64,000 nucleotides of DNA from Stomoxys calcitrans (lineage: Eukaryota; Arthropoda; Insecta; Diptera; Muscidae): assembly GCF_963082655.1 (NCBI RefSeq), contig NC_081554.1, forward strand, positions 67,647,217 to 67,711,216. The letters are read 5' to 3'. This document shows positions 22,736 through 35,700 of this stretch, piece by piece. The notes under the pieces are model-generated. The model did not search any database. It was not told where the DNA came from and saw only the letters and a list, made by a program, of their open reading frames with translations. The translations under genes and the position numbers were made by a program. Every line of letters starts with the position of its first letter. Within the stretch, counting starts at the first letter, position 1.

Positions 22736-23035
22736 AAAGAGACGCTTAGCTGCGAGTCACTGGGCGCGTCGACAGATTGCGGATAGGGGAATGCTCCATA
22801 CGGAGTAGCTGCAGCGGCAGTCGCGGACAATCAGCGGTATCGAGCGGAAAGTCTCAGTGAGAGGCCGGGCGGAACCGACTCTTGCACAAATACTGAGTGC
22901 CTATTATTCTCGATATGATAAGGCCAGTTACTGGCGCCTTCAAATAACCAATGCCAACCTTGTTCCCGTGGCGATCGGTCCTTTGGACCGGAACGAGCTT
23001 GAAAATGAAAATGTTGCTACATCAACAACAACAGA
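22735..23035 (+). mobile_element. Family B SINE-like element
   Basis: GCTGCGAGTCACTGGGCGCG, ATTGCGGATAGGGGAATGCT, GAGAGGCCGGGCGG and the end AAAATGTTGCTACATCAACA follow family B order. The 5'-most 80 bp and the block AGCTTGACGAGGATCGCCAC are missing. Confidence 0.65.
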
Positions 23036-23406
23036 TCGGACCTTAATGTTCCAAACTGTGTGGTGCTTAAAGCTATCCCGTTCTGGGGTTCTACACAAAT
23101 TACTTAAAATGGCTGTATCTCCTTAATTAAAAGATCATAGTAGTCATTTACGGCGACTACTTTACAAGGATGTCAAAGGAATATACTATTTGAGGGTTTT
23201 TGGAGAGGCGGCTTTTCCCGATCCGATCACGCAGAGTAGACACTTGGGCGGAAGTGGACAATACACCAATGCTCACCTTCGAAAGAACGCACATTCTAAA
23301 CCTAAATCAATCTAATCAGATCTGTTGGATTTTCTGCCCATTGTCCATTGAGTAATCCAAAAACAAGCTCAACTCTATCCCGTCGAATAATTATCTTTCA
23401 CAAATC

Positions 23407-23412
23407 TTTATT
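23407..23412 (-). terminator. Possible polyadenylation signal of mitochondrial AspRS
   Basis: Antisense AATAAA lies about 360 nt beyond the stop codon. No nearer canonical hexamer was seen. Confidence 0.3.
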
Positions 23413-23769
23413 ATTTTTAATGTTGGTTTTCTCTTAACCAAACAATATACATATGTATGTAGTAGTAGTAGTAGTAGTAATATGCACTCCGTACCACTAA
23501 ATGCCAAATTAAAATAATGAATAAAAATCTTGAATATGTTTCTAAAGTAAAAATAATACGCGGTTGGTGTACGCTAAGGTTTGATGAATAAATGTATGTA
23601 TGTTTGTATGTAAGAGGGCTATACTTTTACTACAATTACATTCGATTTAATATAGGGGAAATGGAGTTGAAAATAGAAATATGAATGTCAAATTTCGTTT
23701 ACGTTTCAACACTTAATATTCTTAGTACTCTTAATTAGATGATTTGACGTCTTCGTATCCGCGTTGTTC

Positions 23770-26700
23770 TTATTGCTTCTTTTTTGCAGCACGTTTAGTG
23801 TTGGGCTTAGATTCAGTTTCGGCTGAATCCTCCTCCATTGGTACAACATTGTCACCTTCGCCCTCTGGCTTTTCTTCGCTGGCATTTTCTTCAGCCAATA
23901 CGGGAGAAGGTACTCTACGCTCAGCATCGGGATCGGTGTCTTCATCGTCATGTTCATTACCGGCTGCATCCGACTCAAGCACCGACAAATGATAGAGGGC
24001 TTTTTCCTCTGGTGATATGGGCACTGGAGCGTTTGAAAGAGGATCCTTGCCGTTCAATGATTTGGGGAAAGCTATGACATCGCGTATGGATGAAGCCTTG
24101 CAAATAATGGCCATCAAACGATCTATACCTAAAGCAATGCCACCGTGCGGCGGACATCCAGACTCTAGAGCGCTCAATAAATGCGCCAGATGCTCATGGG
24201 GTATTTTCAATATTTGTTCCAAAACGAAATGTTGCATGTCGCGGTCATGTATACGCATAGATCCACCGCCAACTTCTTGGCCATTCAAAACCAAGTCATA
24301 AGCCTGAGAGCGTATTTTGGTTAAATTCTCAGCCTTGGCATTGACAAAATCTTCCATATCATCTGGATGTGGAGCTGTGAAGGGATGGTGAACACTTTCC
24401 AGCTTACCAGTTTCTGGATTTTTTTCAAACATGGGAAAGTCGACGATCCAAACGAATTTATTCTCGGCACTCTTGCGTGCTTTACCATTATCGATCAAGA
24501 ATGCTTGATAGTCACAACGGATTCTACCCATAATTTTTTGCTAAAATTGGAGTAAAATGAGTTAAATGTCCATAGTTATCTATTGATAAGGGACTCTTAC
24601 GGTTTCTTGCTTATCACCAATACCCAAGAATAACAAATCATTCTCTTCAATATCAAATTTGGCAATCATTTCTGAAGCGACATCATTGTTTAACAATTTT
24701 GTTAAACGTTCCAAAACATCTTTATATTGCTGCAAATAAACATAGAAGGAGTTATTATGGTACGAGTATTAATTAAAAATGAAAACCAAGATGTTGTTGT
24801 TGTTGTAGCAGTTTATTGTGTTCTATCTTTCGTCTGCTTGATTCTGTTGAGTGTCAAGACCCAGGAACTCCGCGACTAAGATGGGGTGCGTCCACAGGGA
24901 TCTGGGTCTGGCCGGGCAGTTAAACAGGTGACGTGTATCGTGCGGTCCATGGTAACAAACGGGACATACTTCTTGCACGTCGGCATCAATCCTAGCTCTG
25001 TGGGAATTGAGGCGGCCGGATCGTAATTGAGCCAGAACTACTCTGGTTTGTCGATCGATTTCTTCGGGTGCAATGGGTGGCGGTCGTTCTCCAAGGACTA
25101 CATTCACCCGGTAGCCAATTACCGCATCTGCTACCGTGTCTGCATGAATGTTGTTCAGACCCGCTTGATATGCCGCTTGATCTAGAGGTTCTCTCTTGTA
25201 GCGCTGAACCTCACGCTCTAGATCGTGTAGATCTACCTTAAGGCTTCTGGGCGGTGGGTATCTATCCACAAGATGATGATTTGGATGATTTCTGCGATAA
25301 CAGCCCAAAAGGTATTGCTTAGACAGCATGTAGTTATGTCTTCGCACTGGTAGGATCTTTGTCTCCTGATGGAGGTGGTCCACATGAGAACTGAGGAGAC
25401 AGCCCGTCGCAGTTCGGAGGGCGGCATTCTGACAGATCTGAATATTATTCCACTGCGTGTCACAAAGTTGAAGTGACCACACTGGCGCTGCATAACTTAC
25501 CACAGACCGGCCAATTGCTTTGTACGTGGTCAACAAGGTTTCTTTGTCTGCACCCCAAGTGCTGCCAGCGAGTGACTTGAGGACCTTGTTTCTACTTTTG
25601 ACTTTATTGCAGATTGCTGTGGCATGTGGGGAGAAAATGTAGGAGCTGTCAAATGTGACGCCAAGTATTTTGGGACACTTGATGGTCGGAATCATTTCTC
25701 CATCGACCATCACAGTCAGCTCAGTATTCACCTCACGCGTATTTGTAGTGAACAGTGTGGCTGAAGAATTGGTGGCGAATATCTTCAGATTTCTTGCAGC
25801 GAAATATGAGGCAAGCTCGTTGAGGTAGATGTTCAACCTATCGCAGATGTCATCAATAGGTGGGGGGCCTGATGCCATGATCGTACAATCGTGCGCATAT
25901 GATACGATCTCTATGCCGTCTGGAGGGGGTGGGATGGAGGATAGGTAGAGGTTAAACAGAGCCGGAGATATCACCCCACCTTGGGGAACTCCCTGTTTCA
26001 CTCTACGGTGTTTCGACTTCTTATCCCTAAATTCCACAAATGACTGGCGGCCACACAGATAATTCGCGACCCAACGTTTCAGGCCTGGCTGGAGGGACGT
26101 GTTGGCGATGTCCTCAAATAATTTGGCATGGCTGACCGTGTCGAATGCCTTCGATAGGTCCAGTGCCACGAGGACCGTCCTATCACATGGCCTGGGTTGA
26201 TTGAAGCCACGGCAAATGTGTGTGGTGATAGCATGCAAAGCTGTTGTTGTGCTGTGCAATCTCCGAAATCTCCTCTCCTACGAGGCTCGGGAGGAGCAAT
26301 GCCTCAAGCGTCTTTGCCACTGGTGAGAGAAGGGAGATCGGTCTGTACGACTCCCCCAAACTCGGGTCTTTTCCAGGCTTCAGTAGCGGGATCACTCTGC
26401 CCATTTTCCAGACATCGGGAACTATAAGAGTGTTCAATGACATGTTAAGGACAGTGGTAAGGTACTCAACTCCAGGTGAATCCAGATTCTTCAGAATCAA
26501 TGTAGAGATTCCGTCGGGGCCCAACGCCTTGGAAGATTTGGCGCCACGGATGACATTCGTAACTTCGCCCACGGTAAATTGTGATGGCTGTTCATCGGCT
26601 CGGAGACCACGAATACGGCGAATGGCTCTCCTCCTTGCCCTGTCACTCTCGGGATGCACAATAAATTGACGGTTAAACAACCTGGCGCATGTCTTCGGAT

Positions 26701-29700
26701 CAGTCACGGTTATCTCGCCAAAAGTGACTGAGGTCCTGTCGTCCCGTCTACAGGGGTCCGAGAGAGACTTAACAGTGGCCCACAGTTTGCCTGCACCGGT
26801 GCCTAAGTTACATTGCTCCAAGTGTTCCAGCCACAAATTCTGCTTATGTTCGTTGACTACCCTGTTTATTTCCAGATTCAGCCAAGATATTCTCCCATTC
26901 CTATCCTCGAAATTCCCGCACTCAAGACTAACAATAGACCCCCTTTTTGTCATTTTAATGACAATGGAAAAGATTAAAACATAACTTACCAAAAATTTTC
27001 GCACAAACAAAGTGCCGGAGAACTCTTTGGACAAACTCTCGTAATGTTTACGTGCCCCACCATTCCAGAATGCATCATTGCCACGAACAACAATAGCATA
27101 AGATCCCAAATTAGGGAATTTTTCGGCAAAAGTTTCATTTTTTGCAATAATATCGGTGACATTGGTGAGCTAAAGCGAGTAGAAAATGTCAATGCGTTGC
27201 CCATAGGCAATATTTCTTAAGATACTTACCATTAAACCAAAACGTGTATCAGGTTTATCGGTACCGTATCTTTCAATTGCCTCAGAATAGGGAATGCGGC
27301 GGAAGGGTGTATGAATGCGGCCAACCTCTTTTGGCCATGAATAGCGCATGACTTCTTCAATTAACTGCAAAATATCATCACGCTTGGTGAATGAGAGTTC
27401 AATGTCAAGTTGAGTGAACTCGGGCTGACGGTCAGGCCGTGTGGCTTCGTCACGGTAGCAACGAGCAACTTGGAAATAACGATCTATGGCGCCTGCCATT
27501 AACATTTGCTTAAACTGTTGAGGACTTTGGACCAGAGAATAAAAATGACCAGCCTTGCGGGTTGGTACTACAAACTCTTGAGCACCGCCGGGAGTACGAC
27601 GGAAAAGTGTGGGAGTTTCAACCTCAACAAAGCCCAAATAGTTGATGAGATATTCACGCATACGCATAATGACTTGAGAGCGCAAGCGTAGGTTGTGTTG
27701 CATATCAGCAAATCTGGAAATAGATAAAGTTACCGTTATTTATAGAACCTTTAATTTGCTTATAACTATATGTGGCATCACCTCAAATCTATGTAGCGAT
27801 GCGTTAGACGTAAGCGCTCACCGGCCCTATTGAATCTACGCACTTCAAATGGCAGGTTTTTCTTGGCAATATTCAAAATTTCTACCGTTTCTGCTTCAAC
27901 TTCAACGTGACCAGTCTTCATTTTCGGATTGATAGTTGAGGTGGGTCTGGGTATTACAGTACCCACCACCTTCAATACGGTCTCCAAGTTGAGAGTCTTA
28001 TCTTCTAATCCCTTAACCTTTTCCGTTAATAAGACTTGAGTTTGTCCATAGCCATCGCGTAGTATGAAAAATCTATCCATACGCTGGAATTCCAACCAGC
28101 CACATATGGTGACCTTTTCGCCAATGTTGTCTGATGTCAATTCGCCGCAGGTATGGGTACGATCGGCAAATTTATTTAAATCGGCAACTTTGACTGCGTT
28201 GCTTGCAGTTGCTGTGCTGGGTTTCTCGCTGCCAGTATTCCCATTATTCTCTCCCTCTGTTGTTTCATCCTCCATTACATCATTGATGGAAAGTTTCTTA
28301 ACCTTATCCTTATTCTTAATGGGGCCATCGTAAGGCTCATCGGGGTTGAGAGCTCGAGCTTTGGACACAACAACTTCAACTTCGCCGGTATCATGTTTCT
28401 AAACAAAACAAAAAAAATCCCATATTTTCATAAGCGGCTTTGCTTTCACACTCCCAATACATACCAAATTAACATTTTGTTTGGGTCTAGCCAAAACTTT
28501 GCCTGTCACCTGCACAATTGTGCCATCTGGGGCGCTACAAACAGTATCTTGCATCTACATAAATAAGAAAATTATTATGTTCATATTTTATTTCAAATTT
28601 ATATTCAAACAAAAACACCTACAGCTTGATCCTCTATGATAATTTGTGTTTGACCATAACCATCTTTCAATTGTAAAAATTTCGATGTTTTGCCATTGGG
28701 AATCCAACCCACTAATGTGACATCTTTTCCAATGTCACGATGTCTAATGTCATTACATGTAATGTCGCGATTTTCAAAATATTTTAAAATATTTTCATTC
28801 TCTGTAAAGCACAAGATGTCGTCAAATATTCAAGAGATTCTTTCAAGAAAAAAAAAACTAATACTCACTGGCTATTTTATATTCGGTGCTGGTTATAGCA
28901 GTACTATGTTGCTGACTCATGGTGCTATAGGAACGCTTGTCCCCAGCCCTCTTGTTGTTAAAATCTATGTTGAGTATGTCTTGTACTTCAACCTCCACAT
29001 CACCAGTTGGCATGGTATGGTTACAGGAATTCTTTGGACGTCTTTGCACCGTACCTGCTATGCAGACTATTGTATTTTCCGGCATGTTTATAAGACGACG
29101 TGCTACTCTCGGATTCTAAAAAATACATAAAATGTATAGTCCATCTTACCTTTAATGTTACCAATTAAAGCACTTACCCTATCTTCCAAAATGACCAATT
29201 GGCAAGCACCATTACCACGATCTCTGAGTTCCATAAAGCGATTTACACGTTTTTTGATAAGACGTCCCGTCAACTCAACATACATACCCACATGTGTGGG
29301 ACGCAAATCACCACATGACATTCGCACTGGTGGCGGAGGTGGTGGATTCATATTGAAGCCACTGGCCATTGCAGTCATAATTTGCATGAGCTCATTGTTA
29401 GACATATTGGGTGGCACTAAGTGTAAGAAAATAACGGGTGTTATTCAAAGGAATAGTTCAAACAGATATATGAGCAAACAAGTAAGAAAACTTTGAGTTC
29501 GACCGAATGGAGACTAGTATTGAAACTATTGGTACACATAACTGTAAATATTAGGAGCGAACTTTCTGACGCGCCCTGAACTCACCCCTATTCCTATACT
29601 CTCGAATAAGCTGATTACGATGCTGAGTGCTGTGCCAACATAACCATGGATGCAATGTGTTATCTTAGGACACAATATGCAATGGATTCGCGGTATTGGC

Positions 29701-32700
29701 TTTCGAGATACACAATTGTTTGCAGTATGCTATAAACCTACAATCACAGCCAAGCTAGTCATATTTCTAATAAACTTCTTTCTTTACTCAAAAAGCCACC
29801 CTTGACTGTCGCAGAACACAGTTTAAAATTCACCTGCTGTAGGTGTTGAGACACAGATATATTCCTGGAAATTGTGAGGCAAACGAGCTTGCGAGGGAAC
29901 TCTTACTTTACTTTAATTGGCTATGACAGAACATTTGTTCCACTAGCTGAACGTAGAATAGCTTTTCAAGTGCCTCGATCTTCTGCGCTCATTCTAAAAT
30001 CTCTTTCGAGGTGTCTACCGCCACTCGATCTTTCCAACGGGTTTTTGGTCTTCCCGGTTTGCGTGTACCACCGTGTTTGGATTCAAACGACTTCTTTGCT
30101 GGAGCTTCATCCATTCTGACAACATGACCTAGCCAACGTCGTCATACAGCTCATACAGTTCGTGGTTTATACGTCGTCTATATTCTCCATTAACGCAAAC
30201 TGGTCCATATATTTTTCGAAGAATCTCTCTCAAATACTCCAAGCACTGCCTCATCTGCTTTCACAAGTAACCATGCCTCAGAACCATATAACAACCCGGG
30301 TAGTATCAGTGTCTTGTATAGTGTAATCTTTGTCGGTCGAGAAATGGCCTTGTTTCTAAACTTAGTCCAAAGTAGCATCTGTTTGCCAGTATTATTCTTC
30401 ACTTTATCTCAAAACTGGTGTCATTCGTGTCAGTTACGGCGGTGCCGAGTTAAATTAATAAAGTTACGATCTCAAAATTGTGGTTTCCAACATTCTCGAT
30501 TTTCTTTATCTGGCCGGTTGTGCAAGGCGTTTTGTACAACCGAACATTTTCACTGACTCTCTTTCGATTCTTTCAAAGGCAGCAGTTACTACTTCCGGTG
30601 ACCGACCTATGATGTCGATGTCGTCGGCATAGGCGAGTAGCATGTGTTCTCTTGAGATGAGTGTGCCATATCTATTCACATCTGCATCTCGTATGATCTT
30701 CTCCAGCAGGATATTAAATATTGTAGTTCACACGATAGGCTATCTCCTTGTCTGAAACCTCGTTTGGTATTAAATGGTTCGGAGAGATTTTTTCCTCTTC
30801 TTACTGAGGAACGCGTATCAGCAAGTGTCATCCTGCAGAGCCTTATTGATTTTGCAGGGATACTAAACTCAGACATGGCTTGAATGAAATGACCTTTGAA
30901 CGTAAAGGGGCTTGGTAGTCAACAAAGAGATGGTAGGTGTTGATTTGTCCTTCTCAAGTATTTTCCAGGATTTGGCGCTGGCCCAGGGTAGATTTACCAG
31001 CCTTAAAGCCGCATTGATAGGTACCAATTATCTCATTGACTTTAGGTTTTAAGGAGAAGACTATTCATCTGTAGTTGGCACATTCCATCTTGTCTGCTTT
31101 CTTGTGTACGGGACAAAGTATGCTGAGGTTCCCATCATCGGGTTGCGCAGATAAGCTGATGCATACGCCTTATCAGCGTGTCGGCTCCGGTCTTAAATAT
31201 TGGGTTGCCCAAAAAGTAATTGCGGATTTTTTAAAAGAAAGTAAATACATTTTTAATAAAACTTAGAATGAACTTTAATCAAATATACTTTTTTACACTG
31301 TTTTTCTAAAGCAAGCTAAAAGTAACAGCTGATAACTGACAGAAGAAAGAATGCAATTACAGAGTCACAAGCTGTGAAAAAATTTGTCAACGTTGACTAT
31401 ATGAAAAATCCGCAATTACTTTTTAGGCAACCCAATAGTACAGTGGCTAACCCGTCGGCTCCTGCTGCCTTGTTGTTCTTTAGTCGGGTCACTGCTACTT
31501 GGACCTCAATCTGACTAGCAGGTAAACATTCTATACCATCATCATTGATTGGTTTTGCGGTATCCTTTTTGTCGCCAACGTCGGACACTAGCAGTTGGGT
31601 AAAATTTTCTTTCCATATCCTCAGCATGCTATCTGCGTCAGTTACCAGTTTTCCTTTTTGTTTTTGCAGGAGAATGTGCCAGCACCAAAGCCATCGGTTT
31701 GATGTTTAATTCTTTGGTAGAATTTCCGGACTTCATTCTGACTCCTGTACATCTCAATTCGCTCACACTCACGTCTTTCCATTGCCCTTTTTCTTTTTGC
31801 GGCATAGACGTTTCTCCTCTCTCCTTTTCTCCTCTCCTTCTCTGGCGCGTTGCTACTGATTGCAGGGTCTATATGCCACATTTTTGGCTTCAGTAGCATC
31901 ACGACACTCTTGGTCGTACCATGGATTTCTTCGAGGAAACTCAAGGGAACTGAAATCTATGGGTATGCCCTGTCCACATGTAATCCAATTTTTCGAGATA
32001 AGGCCTAAATGACAACGTATGACAGATTGTGACTGCACGGGACAACTATGAGCACCACATAGGCTGGAATTTTGATTATCGATCTGTGTGTTGTTTTTTG
32101 TTATCATCAGAAGCTCAGCTGAGAGCTACCTGGTGCGTCCACAGATTGCGGATAGTGGAATACTCCATACGGAATAGCTGTATCTGCAGCCGAGGACAAT
32201 CAGCGCTATCGAGTGGGGACTCTCAGTGAGGGTCCGGATGGCACCGGTTTTTGCTTAACCCGATGTGAAAAGGCGAGTTATTGGAGCCTTTTTATAACCA
32301 AAGAGACACATTCTAAACTTGAAAAGGTTAACTGCCTTTCTGTCGTTGGCTAGAACAGATATCTCATCCATTGTGTCTGTCATGACAAGTCATTGTTTGA
32401 TTGGAAAACATGCTAATACAGTAAATGTTGCTGTTGCTAACGAGCTGCACTGGCAAAAAGAAGTTTCACTTTATGTTTTTATTTCAATGAGGGCTTGTAG
32501 GAGGTAGGAACTAGATCTGGCAAAATATCGATGGCACTATCGATATTTTACTTTTTGTCTGAATATCAATTCATATTTTTCCTATCGATACTATCGGCAA
32601 ATTTAAATTTTGATGTTTTATGTTTGTATCCCTTAAGAAAAATTGTGCCTATAGAGGGCGCAATTTTCATCCGTTTGGCCTAAACTTGTGTACAATGATT

Positions 32701-35700
32701 TCTCTCATGACTTGCAACTGACTTTCAATTCAATTTGGTTTTATTTGGTCTTTGTATTGGTGTTACTTCTATATAAATCGATCTTCTGATTTTTACTTCT
32801 CATTTTCGTTTGATTATCGATGTTGCGATTATCGATAGTTTGCTAGCTCCAGAAGGAACAAGAAGGCATCTTCATTCTTCTTGTCTGAAATGTCTGAGTC
32901 TGTTTGCGAACTGCCACTAAACCCTAACCTAGAATTTTTGGGATAGCATTGAAAACTAGACCTGCAAAGATAGAGCTATACAACATGTATTTACTGACGG
33001 TAGGTAGATGTGACCAGGTAAAAATTCAACACCGCACACCTTGCAGAAACCTTCCTCTTCCTGTGTCCATCGCAACGACAAAACCTGATGTTGCAGTGAT
33101 TAGTAAGTACTGTTATCAACTGTCTGAAGTCACGCCTCCTCAAACACCCATGGGAAATAATCTGTATTTCCGCATATAACATACCGCCACGTCGCTTCTC
33201 TATTCCTTAGCAAAATAAAAGATTTCGAAAAGTTTGTTGAGCGCCAGTTTCCTGACTCCTTTGTTCTAAGAGCAGTCTTCGATGCCACACATCCAACATG
33301 CAGAGATACCGCGGTACCCAGTACCTACTCGATCATCTTGTAAATGACTGCATTGTCCAGAGCCCGATGCTATACTAAGACAAAATTTCACTTGCCGGCA
33401 GCACTTGGGGTGCTGACAAAGAAACCTTGTTGACCATGTACAAAGCAATTATCCGGTCTTAGGTAAGTTATGCAGCGCCAGTGTGGTCTCGTCGGTTCTG
33501 TGACACGCTGAGGAATAATATTCAGATCTGTCAGAATGCCGCCCTCCGAACTGCGACGGACTGTCTCCTCAGTTCTCATGTGGACCACCTCCATCAGGAG
33601 ACAAAGATCCTACCCGTGCGAAGACATAACTACATGATGTCTAAGCAATACCTTTTGGGCTGTTATCACAGAGGCCATCCAAATCATCATCTTGTGGATA
33701 GGTATCCACCGCCCAGAAGCCTTAAGGCAGATCTACATTATCTAGGGTGAGAGGTTCAGCGCTACAAGAGAGAACCTCTAGATCAAGCGGGTCTAAACAG
33801 CATTCATGCAGACACGGTAGCAGATGCGGTAATTGACTACCGAGTGAATGTAGTCCTTGGAGAACGACCGCCCCCCATTGCACCCGAAGAAATCGACCTC
33901 CGCCGGCAAACCAGAGTGGTTCTGGCTCAATAACGTTCCAGCAAATGCCGCCGACGTGCAAGATGTGTCCCGAATGTAGCCAGGGACCGCACGATACACG
34001 TCACCTGTTTAACTGCCCGGCCAGACCCAGATCCCTGTGGACGCACCCCATCTTAGTCGCAGAGTTCCTGGGTCTTGACACTCAACAGAATCAAGCAGAC
34101 GAAAGATAGAACACAATAAACTGCTACAACAACAACATCTCTCGCTTTGGTTTTGATTTGTGGACCCACACCATTTTATATATTACTTACATTTCTTTCC
34201 CGCTAGATTAATACAAGTGCCAACTTCTCCCCAATGAACTCACTTTTATAGTGAGCTACCTATTCAACCTAAACCCAAATCCACCATTCGAAAGTGTCTT
34301 TAATGTTAAGATCTGAAAATTATCCTAAATGCATGCTCATTTATAACAAGACCGATTCTCGATAACTCCCAGCAACCACTGATAAAACAGGGAGTTCCCC
34401 AAGGTGGGGTGATATCTCCGGCTCTGTTTAACCTCTACCTATCCTCCATCCCACCTCCTCCAGACGGCATAGAGATCGTATCATATGCGGACGACTGTAC
34501 GATCATGGCATCAGGCCTCCCACCCATTGATGACATCTGCGATAGGTTGAACGTCTACCTCAACGAGCTTGCCTCATATTTCGCTGCAAGAAATCTGAAG
34601 ATATCCGCCACCAAATCTTCAGCCACACTGTTCACTACAAATACACGTGAGGTGAATTCTGAGCTGACTGTGATGGTCGATGGAGAAATGATTCCGACCA
34701 TCAAGTGTCCCAAAATACTTGGCGTCACATTTGACAGCTCCTACATTTTCTCCCCACATGCCACAGCAATCTGCAATAAAGTCAAAAGTAGAAACAAGGT
34801 CCTCAAGTCACTCGCTGGCAGCACTTGGGGTGCAGACAAAGAAACCTTGTTGACCACGTACAAAGCAATTGGCCGGTCTGTGGTAAGTTATGCAGCGCCA
34901 GTGTGGTCACGTCAACTTTGTGACACGCAGTGGAATAATATTCAGATCTGTCAGAATGCCGCCCTCCGAACTGCGACGGGCTGTCTCCTTAGTTCTCATG
35001 TGGACCACCTCCATCAGGAGACAAAGATCCTACCAGTGCGAAGACACGCGGTAGCAGACGCGTTAATTGGCTACCGGGTGAATGTAATCCTTGGAGAACG
35101 ACCGCCACCCATTGCACCCGAAGAAATCGACCTCCCCCGGCAAACCAGAGTGGTTCTGGCTCAATTACGTTCCGGCAGATGCAGCCGCCTCAATTCCCAC
35201 AGAGCTAGGATTGATGCCGACGTACAAGATGTATGTCCCGATTGTAACCAGGGACCGCACGATACACGTCACCTGTTTAACTGCCCGGCCAGACCCACTC
35301 GACTCAGACCCAGATCCCTGTGGACGCATCCCATCTTAGTCGCGGAGTTCCTGGGTCTTGACACTCAACAGAATCAAGCAGACGAAAGATAGTACACTAT
35401 AAACTGCTACAACAACAACAACAACTGATAACACGCGGTAAAAACCAATAGATCACATTTTGTTATTTATGGATAACAAAAACAGGACTAATAGTACTCA
35501 TATTGAACAAAAACAAAACATTTTTTCAAAAGATTCAAACTTACTGTTATTGTTAAAGGGATTCATTCCACCGCCTCCAAAGTTACCGCCATAACCACCC
35601 CCATAACCTCCACCACCACCACTACCGCCGCCTCCGCCATAGAAACCACCACCACCACCACCGCCATTACCACGCATACGTCCACCCATTATGATCTATG

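Noticed and set aside
24823..27109. Host protein gene of about 480-780 codons
   Set aside because: The product is a frameshifted LINE reverse transcriptase within an AspRS-m intron. The first 40 residues of the upstream frame are the true AspRS-m exon 9 read through its donor site.
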